Shown: piece by piece, positions 10,380-20,900 of the stretch | Numbering within the stretch: the first letter of the stretch is position 1 | Layout: each line of letters starts with the position of its first letter | Position numbers and translations under genes: made by a program | Notes under the pieces: generated by a model | Database searches by the model: none | What the model was told of the DNA's origin: nothing | The model's input: the letters and a program-made list of their open reading frames with translations, nothing else | Origin: Phallusia fumigata | Lineage: Eukaryota > Chordata > Ascidiacea > Phlebobranchia > Ascidiidae | Direction: 5' to 3' | Length of the DNA: 23,061 bases | NCBI GenBank assembly: GCA_008931825.1 | Contig: QXVZ01002253.1 | Span: 4,312 to 27,372, forward strand

Positions 10380-13300
10380 ATGGCCTCTATGGATTTAAAC
10401 AGTGATCTTGGTTCTGCTGAATATGGACCAATATCATTTACACCAACCGATGCACGTCTAACAAAAAGGTAAAATAGAGCATTTTTTTGTGAATTATTAA
10501 AGTCTTGTAGTAAAGTAAAAAGATGAATCATCTTTTTTTTAATTTTGGAAGATATAATCAGTCCCCAAATTTTCTGTAGGTAAGTATGCTAGGTAAATTG
10601 ATATCTTTTTTGTCGAATTATTAATCTTTACCAACTGGCATCACCAGTTGCCTTTCAAGTTTTAACACTTCAGGTGTGCTTGGTAACACAGGTCCACTTG
10701 GTGCCTGTTTTGCCATTTATAAGAGGTATCTGGAGTACTTATCCTGTTACCTGTGGTATTTTCAAGCTTTGATATTAGCATTAATTGCAAGATATGTAAG
10801 TTTTGCACTATCCAAATGCAAGGCACCAGGGACCACCCTGTGGTTTCCAAAAAAAATGTTAAAAACTTGCAGTGTAAACACTTAAAATGTAATAATGTTT
10901 TTTTAAGCATTGAAGATGAACTAAAACTTGAAAATTCACCTGCAACAATCAAACCAAGAAAACCGCTCATGCATCCATCATGGTATACTAACAACAATCC
11001 AAATTGTAAGTTTCATTTTACTAGGTATGGCTTTATAGTTGTAAGAACTTTTGAATTAAAACCCATATTTTTTATAGTAGCTACTTCTGTTGGAAGTCAG
11101 GTGTCAACAACATTTGAGGATGATTCTGATTTAAATGAAGATGTAAGGAAATCGGTTTCCAACCATGATCTACCACGGTTGTCAATTACATTCAATAGAC
11201 ACAAATACTACAGCCGACTAGTGGAACCTACAGATAGCAGATTGGTAAATATTCTTTGGAAGCACCATAAACAGTGTTTATGTGTTTTTTAAAAGTATAT
11301 TATTAACTGCATGCAGAGATATCAAACAAGTCCAAATGAATTTGCAGTTTGTTTAACTTTTTCAACATATATTTTTTAGCAAATTCCCAACCATGTGCTT
11401 CCATCATCACTTTTTTATATTATCCCAACTACATCAACAGAAAAGCAAAGCAGTTTAGTGACAATGTAAGCAATGTTACACTTGTAGTTAAATTAGGCTT
11501 ACACCAGTAGGAGAATTTGCTTTTGTAATATGAGTATAAGGCAATGTGCAATAAATTTACTTTTTGATGTTTTTGTTTTTTTAGATTTGCAATTTGGAAC
11601 ACAATGATGGGAACGTCGCTTTTATCAATGCCTTGGGGTCTGGGACAGGCTGGTTTTACATTTGGGGTTATGATAATTGTTTTAACTGGATGCCTTACAT
11701 TATATACTGCTTACAGAGTACTTCAGTCAAAAGATTTTATTGGTAAGTAATTTTGTCTGATAAATTAGAATGCAAATGTCAGTGACTACTTGTTTTTTCA
11801 GTTGGGGAAGCATTTGAATTTTCTGATGTCTGCAAGTTTTATTTGGGCCGGTATGGAGAATGGGTTGCAGTCATATTTGCCCTTGTAACATTTTTGGGTG
11901 GAATGATGGTCTATTGGGTGCTGATGACAAACTTTCTGTATGTAACAGGTGTTTTCATACATAGTAAGTAACAAAATGCAAAGGATAGGCCTTGGTCAGT
12001 GCACAGTTATAAACATCTTGTATTTTTGTAGACAAAACCATGCCAACAAATGTCAGTGTAGTCAACAATTCAGTTCCAGATCTGCTTTGTCCATCTGGAT
12101 TACCACTTCCAGGCAATGGAAGCAGTCTTGTGGCACTTAACTATTATGAAGAATCTGATCTATTCCAAAAAGTGTGGAACTCTAAATTGACTGTTCCAAT
12201 TTTTCTTGCTATTCTTGTGTTCCCTTTGCTCAATTTTAAGTCTCCCACATTTTTCACGAAGTTCAATTGTCTAGGTACTTATTTTCCATGTATTAAAATA
12301 TGCTTTGACAAATCTAAAATGGATTTATATTTAGGTACTCTGTCGGTTTTCTTTTTGCTGGCCCTTGTTACCACAAAGGCAGTGGAATGGGGTTGGAATT
12401 TTGAGTTCCATATCACAACTAATGCAACAGATCACTATCTTCCACAATTTCGACCAACATTTCCTGCACTTACAGGAATGCTTTCTTTAGCATTTTTTCT
12501 ACACAAGTAATTATTTTTATTGTGATTAAATTTATCAGTAACCATACAACATGACTTTAGTATGAGACACAATCAGGGGCAGTACTCATGTAACATGTGT
12601 TTATTGTTTCACAGCGCTGTCATTACAATAGTGAAAAACAACCGCCATCCTGAAAACAATGTTCGTGATTTGGGACTAGGATATCTTCTTGCAGCATTGA
12701 CATACCTCTCTGTTGGTATTTTATTCTACGGCTCTTTTCCTTTGCCAAAAAGTTGTATTGCTTCTGTAAGTTAAGTGTTGTTTTTTAATCAACCAGACAT
12801 AAATGCACATTTGCTTTTTGTACAGAATCTTTTAGAAAACCTCTCCACTGTAGATCCATTTGCAGCAGGTGCAAGAGTGTTTCTTTTGTTTCAAATGATG
12901 ACAGTATTTCCATTGTTGGCATACATGTATCGTGTCAATGCATTATATGCATTATTTCAAACAGCCTGGCCAGGGTAAGAATTGTATGTTAGGCCCTTCT
13001 GTCAAATGTCTACTAATGATTTCTCTGCATTTGCAGGCGACTGCATGTAATATGTGTCAACTTGTCCATTCTTGTATTGTGTGTTCTTGTTGCCATGTTT
13101 TACCCCCACATTGGAGATATCATCAGGTAACCATTTCTAAATCTTGCAATATTAAAAAGTCTTGAAATGGTGCTGGTTATATACTAAGAACTTTATTTAG
13201 CATACTTTTATGACAAAAATTATTTTGCTAGTTTCCTCCTTACCAGTTACCAAAATGCCTTCAACTCATGCTATGTTCAAATATACCTTGTTTTATTTTA

Positions 13301-13486
13301 TCTTTCAGGTACAGCGGTGCCTTGTGTGGGCTTGTGTACATCTTTTGCTTGCCTTCCATTGTATATATGTTGTCACGAAAACGTAGTGGCAATCTTACGG
13401 TGCTAGATATCATAATTCATTCAACCATTATTCTTCTTGGTGTCTTGAACTTTATTGCACAATTCATAATACAGCCATCAAAGTAA
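10380..13486 (+). CDS. slc38a9: SLC38A9, lysosomal amino-acid transporter and mTORC1 arginine sensor (12 exons, 580 aa)
   Basis: Exons: 10380-10468, 10908-11005, 11078-11244, 11380-11465, 11585-11742, 11802-11963, 12032-12274, 12335-12506, 12615-12765, 12826-12974, 13037-13126 and 13309-13486 (TAA). Phases agree throughout. The 580 residues compare with 561 in human SLC38A9. Family role: an 11-TM lysosomal transporter that exports essential amino acids in an arginine-regulated way and signals to Ragulator-Rag GTPases through its N-terminus. Seen here: an acidic/Ser-rich N-tail with HKYYSRL (104-110), matching the conserved YYSRL Rag-binding patch, then IPNHVLP. TM1 carries WNTMMGTS (151-158) with PWG soon after. 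Other matching stretches are [35 protein letters not shown] and RYSGA.CGL. The lumenal loop keeps CPS and has several N-glycosylation sites (NVS, NNS, NGS). The start is ATG 10380; a second Met three codons on is possible. It converges on FGGY downstream. Confidence 0.95.
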
Positions 13487-13700
13487 AGACCTCCTATCTA
13501 TCCCGTTTCTGTTTATTCACTTGCATTCTTGTTCGGCGCCTTTTAGATTCGTTTTGTGCAAACCTTTTACCTTGCAAGTTGGCTTGTGTCTAGTCAATTT
13601 AAATGTTTTGAAACTTAATTTTATGTGTCTTAGGACTTCGTACTATTTCTTGCACATTTTAGTGGTGAAAGTGTTTGTAGCTTTTACTAACAGTATGCAA

Positions 13701-14237
13701 TACACTGCTGTACAGAATTAGACCATTTGTGGTGGAATACATTTTGCAAACAGGCAAATATTTGAAACAGGGATACAAACTCAGGACTGTTTACATAAAC
13801 AAAATACATTGTTTTCACCTTACATACAAATGTGTGGTGCCAAATTTACCAAAGGTTTGTATTTCCATTTTAAACAGACAAAAGTTTAATAACATATTAC
13901 CAAAAATTATACTCATTTATTATGAAATCTTGATACCACTGCAATTGAAATTGCACCTTTTGCTTGTTTNTACACTGCTGTACAGAATTAGACCATTTGT
14001 AGTGGAATACATTTTGCAAACAGGCAAATTTTTGAAACAGGGATACAAACTCAGGACTGTTTACAAAACAAAATACATTGTTTTCACCTTACATACAAAT
14101 GTGTGGTGGCAAATTTACCAACGGTTTGTATTTCCATTTTAAACAGACAAAAGTTTAATAAATATTACCAAAAATTATACTCATTTCTTATGAAATCTTG
14201 ATACCACTGCAATTGAAATTGCACCTTTTGCTTGTTT
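13701..14237. repeat. Tandem duplication of 267-269 bp separated by a single N
   Basis: Copy A is 13701-13969 and copy B is 13971-14237, with one undetermined base at 13970 exactly between them. I count about five substitutions and two one-base indels. It lies in the slc38a9 3' flank. Open frames across it do not survive the indels and resemble no protein. The exact coincidence with the N suggests two overlapping contig ends that were not merged. Confidence 0.9.
14157..14162 (+). promoter_or_regulatory. Candidate distal poly(A) signal for slc38a9
   Basis: AATAAA occurs in copy B of the tandem repeat; the matching place in copy A reads AATAAC. It is about 670 bases after the slc38a9 stop. No canonical AATAAA was noticed nearer, so the true 3' end is uncertain. 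A further AATAAA at 14873-14878 falls inside the opposing FGGY 3' UTR. Confidence 0.3.
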
Positions 14238-14785
14238 ATTCCATTCTTGATGGGCACAACATTGTCTAAATATGGCATGCTGTTTTGTGGACTGTGAGTT
14301 GTTAGGACAAAGCACTTTGCAACATTGAAATAAGCTTGGCCCACTAATTTCCATCAGGTGGGTACAATGATGTTAAATTTGCTGCCTAGGGAAACATGAG
14401 AACAGGGATGGGTTTGAAACCAACATACTGAAAACTGGCTACTGCCCATCCTGGCAGTCAGATTAAGACCCCATGAAATACAAGCATTTAAAATATTTTG
14501 TCCCCCTATATAATGAAATCAAACAGTACACACATACAAATTTTAAAGTTCCCCGAGTTTTCTTTACGTCTGTGGGTGTTTTTCTCTTGTTTCATGACAC
14601 TTCGTAGAGGTTTCCAAGTGCTCTTGTTTATGATTATACAATGAATATCTTGCACATAATGCAGTTTTTTTTTGTGGATTTTTTATGTATTGTGGTTTTG
14701 CTGCATCAATCACAGCATAAATTATGGTCCAAAACAAAATCGGCAATCAAAAATTTCTGCTGACACAAACTAGTAACTTTTGATC
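14238..14785. other. Convergent intergenic region, possible SINE-like remnant
   Basis: No coding exon is seen. On the minus strand TGCCAGGATGG (14446-14456) and GGTTTCAAACC (14411-14421) loosely resemble tRNA A and B boxes in the correct order, so a decayed tRNA-derived SINE is possible. The rest is AT-rich. Confidence 0.4.
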
Positions 14786-14791
14786 TTTATT
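14786..14791 (-). promoter_or_regulatory. Poly(A) signal of the FGGY gene
   Basis: AATAAA on the minus strand (TTTATT on plus), about 177 bases after the FGGY stop codon. Confidence 0.5.
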
Positions 14792-14967
14792 GCACCAACA
14801 AAAGCAAAATAATTACATAAACATTTTTGATTCAACAAAGTGTCATGTGAAAATGTAGGCCAGGAAATTTACAATAAACTTCTAACAATTAACAAGTGAT
14901 GATTGTGTCAATTATATGCAACATATATGTATGTGGTAGAATAGCATGTAACAAAAAATTGTTTCAT

Positions 14968-17900
14968 TCAAGACATCAATCTTCTATATTCCAGTTGATC
15001 CTTCAACATTTTTAAGTATACTTCATATTTTTTGTCATAAAAGTCTGAAATTGTCACATTTGGACGAACCGTTTTACCGCACCTTGACATACATTTCATG
15101 GTATCCTGAAAAGCACAACAGGATTATTACATCTTTATTTACAAACAGTGTATACATGTCAAGTATTTACTTTTCCGTTGTGGTAAACCATTGGCAACCG
15201 AAGTGTCTATAAATTAGCCAAGGTTTGATAGACAAATTTTATGTCATGTATGTAAGGATGTTCAACCAATTTTTTGTAAATATGTGCCACCCATCAATAA
15301 AGGTTTTATTAGAACTTTACAACAAGACAAACCTCCAGTGACGAAAAGTCTTTTGATGCGAATGCACCCAGAATACATGAACCCAGTAGCACAGTTTCTG
15401 CTTCCTCGCTTAGAATAATTGGTCTACCTGTATTGCATTTGTGTTGTTTACAACAAAATTTAAGAGGTAACTAACTTGCACTGATCTACCAAGCACATTT
15501 GAATGAATTTGTACAAACAAAGGATTTTTGCTCAAACCACCACACATGAATACTGCTGAGATTTGATGGCCAGCTCGCTCCATTTCGTCAACAATGTGAC
15601 GTGTTCCATTCTACAATCAAATTTGTAACCTTATTCAAAATTCAACACAGGATAAGAGATATACGTACAGCCAATGCTTGTAATACTGCAAGGTAAAGTT
15701 TGGCTAGATTATTGAGAGAGTTGTCCAGTGTAAGCCCACAAATTGTACCACATAGTGAGGGATCAGCCAATGGTGAACGGTTTCCATGAAAGTCTGGCCA
15801 AATGTGCATGTGTTTTGTCAATAACTCAAGTTCGGTGATATTCTGGGATGCAACAATTTCTTCAAGCAAGTGATTTAGGCACAGATGTCTGTGTTCCTTT
15901 CTGAAAGTAAGGAGAATAAAGCAAAATGTTGACTACCTCATAAAATTATAATTTTTTTTGGAAAAATCTTTAAAAACCACTCATAATGTGCTTCCTTGTA
16001 TGGAACATGGTTGAGTTTGTTCTGCATGTTTAAAGAAGTAGTAACAACTTTATTATACCACACCACACTCCTGTGACATTATAAAAGGGAAAAAGTAGAT
16101 GGTACAACTGCCTAATAGAACTCTACAGACATACAAGAAACAAACACAGTGCCGAGAGCACATACAATATAATTTCTATTGCCATCTATGGAATTTTATC
16201 ACACTGGTACATAATGGACTATGTGCAAAGTTTAGTTAATCTTTGCAATTAAAAAGTTGAGTAAACCATTTCTATTTCTGCAGTAGTTTATTTGGTATAA
16301 ATGTTAATGCCATATTGAGTAAAACAATGTAGTATGTTTTTGGTTTTCATTCTGTTTGCTAAAATTAATAAAAAAGATCCATTTTAGGTGATACTGTTTA
16401 TCCAATGTTTGCTTAAGGTCAGCTAAGGAAACTTTATTGTTGCATCGCTAAATACACAAGGTAACTTATGCAGCCATACCTTACCGACTGGAGACAAGTG
16501 TTTCAAGTTCCCTCAGGGCTGGATGGCTGTCAATTACGTGGTCAATCTAGTAATTTGAAAAGAAGCTTTTATTGCACAATCTAACATCTAAGTTAATGTT
16601 GTTCAATCTTACACAGGTCTTACCAGCTTTCCTGTAGCGCTCTGCCCTCCTTCATTTAACCAAACATTCGGAACCATGGCAGATAAATATGGACCCCAAA
16701 CACCAGACACAAAGATTGGTTGTTCACTAATCTACAGACATATATTGTGACAAACATGTAGTTTATCACTGACTAAGAATACCAACTTACTGCCATGTGA
16801 CATGATGAAGTGCCACAAATCAGTGCAAGTCTTTTAGTCAATGGAAGTTCATTGTTTGGAAACCCATGGCCAATAATATTACCAGCAATACACCCGATGC
16901 CACCTATAATATTGTCATGTATCTTAAAGTAGGACAGCATAAATGGCTTAATAGTGTTCTTACCACAATGGCCATCAATTAAAGAAGTCCCAATTGGAGT
17001 TCCAGGCAGCAGATTCATTGCTTTTGCAGCCTCTTCTGATAGTCCACTTCCAACTGGATCTCCAGGTAACTTTACTTCCTTGCCTTATAGGATAGAAATA
17101 ATATGCTGGGATTTTGTGATTTATCGAAACTGTAACGCTTTCTGTTAATGTGTCATACAATTAAAATTAACAATGAAGGTGAAGCGGTTTTTGACACATT
17201 TCCTCCCTGTAGCCATTTCAGTCTCCAAAATATACAAAACAACAAAGGTAAGAAAAGTTAGTGCATAGGATAGCCTTTCATAATTAGTCAGTGGCTCTTT
17301 TATCAACCACCAGTTTTCATGTTAAGTTTTATTAAGGCCCGTACTATCTTTGGCATGTCTCATGGTTTAATGCTGGCACAAAGTGATTGGTCCACTTCTT
17401 TGCTTTCTTCAGGCATGGTTCAGTGGTATAAGCGGATTTGCATTATTTCCAAGGTATTCCAAACCTTGCAGTTTATTTTCAAAGTATGCTGATGTTGCCT
17501 GACACAAGAATTTGATGCAACCATTTTCAACACAACCTAATGATACAATGCATAGCTATCTTGGAAAGGGATACCGAATGGCTTTCTCTTGGGGCAGTTT
17601 CCTGCCTCTATTTGTATGCTTTGCCATGGTGCTGGATTATTGTTTTTCTGATCAGTTCCATTGCAACATTCGGATAGCGACCATTAACATATGCTGCCAC
17701 TAACAACAGCCATACATAATGGCCTATTAACCAATCCTTTGTTTAGTATACTTGCAATATTTTTCAATACCGCCGCACTGGAAGCGGCCTAACTAAAATC
17801 TCTAAAGCTGTTATGTCACTGAGTGCAGATAGTCGATTTTATTATGGACCATGAGCTATTCTGTGAAGTACTGTGTATGATGCAGCTGAATCAGAATGCA

Positions 17901-20900
17901 CAAAAAATTGTGGAATTTATAGGCCATGTCAACTCTTCATATTTTGGTTTACCAACTCCACACTAACTGCTGCCTCTTCGCTTTAATTGACGTTTCGCAG
18001 CCCTAAATATTATGGATTTTGTATCTGTCAGGTATCTCTAATTAATCCAATTTATGATTGTTCTCAAAAATTTCAGCCCACTTGATCCGTCTATTGTGTT
18101 ATGTCAAGGTCGTCCAATTCCTGGAAACAAAGGCCACTGACAAGCAAGATTTCATTTTTGTCCAACACTGAGTTGGACTTAAAGATGGGCAAGGTGCAAA
18201 AGTAAAAACAGACATTTTATGCANTAAAAAGGTAAAAAATTGGTGAATCCAAATAAGTCACAAAAAACTTTAAAATACTTTGCATTGTATCAACTATCAA
18301 GATAGAAAACTTCTAGGTAACTTACTTTGTTAGATATTGCCGTTTTAAAAATTTTACATTTTCCCCCCCTGTGGGTGAACCGATGGGTGAATTGGGTAAA
18401 AACAATGTGTCCCTTCCGTGGAAGGGGACCCATAATGATTCTTTAAAAAAAATCTTTAAAAACCATTTATAATGTGCTTCCTTGTATGGAACATATGGTT
18501 GAGTTTGTTCTGCATGGTAAAAGAAGTTGTAACAACTTTATTGTACCACACCACACTCCTGTGACATTATAAAAAGGGAAAAAGTAGATGGTACAACTGC
18601 CTAATAGAGCTCTACAGACATAGAAGAAACAAACACAGTGCCGAGAGCAAATACAATATAATTTCTATTGTCATCAATGGAATTTATCACACTGGTACAT
18701 AATGGACTGTGTAAAGTTTCTATTTCTGTAGCAGTTTCTTTGGTATAAATGTTAATGCCATATTGAGTAAAACAATGTAGTAATTTTTTGGTTTTCATTC
18801 TGTTTGCTAAAATTAATAAAAAAGATGTATCAAAGCAATACAAAAATCCATTTTACGGTGATACTGTTTATCCACTGTTTGCTTAAGGTCAGCTAAGGAA
18901 ACTTTATTGTTGCATCGCTAAATACACGAGGTTACTTATGCAGCCATACCTTACCGACTGGAGACAAGTGTTTCAAGTTCCCTCAGGGCTGGATGGCTGT
19001 CAATTATGTGGTCAATCTAGTAATTTGAAAAGAAGCTTTTATTGCACAATCTAACATCCAGGTTAATGTTGTTCAATCTTACACCGGTCTTACCAGCTTT
19101 CCTGTAGCGCTTTGCCCTCCTTCATTTAACCAAAGATTTGGAACCATGGCAGATAAATATGGACCCCAAACACCAGACACAAAGATTGGTTGTTCACTAA
19201 TCTGCAGACAAATATTGTGACAAGCATGTAGTTTATCACTGACTAAGAATACCGACTTACAGCCATGTGACATGATGAAGTGCCACAAATCAGTGCAAGT
19301 CTTTTAGTCAATGGAAGTTCATTGTTTGGAAACCCATGGCCAATAATATTACCAGCAATACACCCGATGCCACCTATAATATTGTCATATATCTCAAAAT
19401 GGGACAACATAAATGGCATAATAGTGTTCTTACCACAATGGGCATCAATTAAAGAAGTCCCAATTGGAGTACCAGGCAGCAGATTCATGGCTTTTGCAGC
19501 TTCTTCTGATAGTCCACTTCCAACTGGATCTCCAGGTAACTTTACTTCCTTGCCTTATAGGATAGAAATATTATACCGGGATCTTGTGATTTATCGAAAC
19601 TGTAACGTTTTCTGTTAATGTGTCATACAATAAAAATTAACAATGAAGGTGAAGCAGTTTTTGACATATTTCTTCCCTGTAGCCATTTCAGTCTCCAAAA
19701 TATGCAAAACAACAAAGGTAAGAAGAGTTAGTGCTTAGGATAGCCTTTAATAATTAGTCAGCGGCTCTTTTATCAACCACCAGTTTTCATGTCACAAGTT
19801 TTATTGAGGCCTGTACTATCTTTGGCATGTCTCATGGTTAATGCTGGCACAAAGCGGATTTGTTTTCTTGCAGTTTATTTTCAAAGTATGCTGATGCTGC
19901 TTGACACAACAATTTGATACAATCATTTCCAACACTATCAAGAAATTCCTGAAAGATACCTACTGAATATTTCAGCTCTATTTGATGTAGGAATAGTCAA
20001 CCTAATGATATGTATAGCTATTTTGGAAAGGGTTACCAAATAGCTTTCTCTTGGGGCAATTTCCTGCCTCTATTTGTATGCTTTGCCATGGTGCTGGATT
20101 ATTGTAGAATTTCGAAATTTTCTGATCAGTTCTATTGCAATATTCGGATAGTGACCAATAACATATGCTGCCACTAACAACACCCACACATAATGGCCTA
20201 TTAACCAATCCTATGTTTAGTATACTTGCAATATTTTTCGAAACTGCTGCAATGGAAGCAGCCTAGCTAAAATCTCCAAAGCTGTTATGTCACTGAGTGC
20301 AGATAGTCGATTTTATTATGGACCATGAGCTATTCTGTGAAGTACTGCATATGATGCAGCTGAATCAGAATGCACAAAAAATTGTGGAATTTATAGGCCA
20401 TGTCAGCTCTTGATGCCAGGCATCATATTTTGGTTTACCAACTTCACACTAACTGTTGTCACTTCGCTTTAATTGACATTTCGCAGCCTTAAATATTCTG
20501 GATTTTGTATCTGTCAGGTATCTCTAATTAATCCAATTTATCATTGTTCTCAAAAATATCAGTCCACTTGATCCGTCTATTGTGTTATGTCAAGGTCATC
20601 CAATTCCTGGAAACAAAGGCCACTGACAAGCAAGATTTCAAGTTTGTCCAACACTGAGTTGGACTTGAAGATGGGCCAGGTGCAAAAGTAAAAACAGACA
20701 TTTTATGCACCTAATTAGAGACTTAACATGGAACAAAGTAAGTAAATTGGAAGATATTTTTTAAAATAGGAACAGGTTTTAGTTTCTACCAATTTTTTGA
20801 AAGTTGTCATCTGTAAGATCTTCCAGGCCAATGTTGCACCAAAAGTCCTTCAGCCAGCCATGCTGTGGTGCAAATCCCCATTTACATGTAAGTGAGCATA

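Noticed and set aside
10676..10885. Hydrophobic open frame in slc38a9 intron 1
   Set aside because: Exon 1 joins directly to 10908 in correct phase and the frame does not resemble SLC38A9.
13729..14142. 137-residue open frame spanning the N
   Set aside because: It runs through two copies of a non-coding repeat, uses a non-ATG start, and indels between the copies show no coding constraint.
17084..18223. Possible second gene or pseudogene within FGGY intron 4
   Set aside because: The pieces I translated are broken by stops in both copies and match no family I can name.
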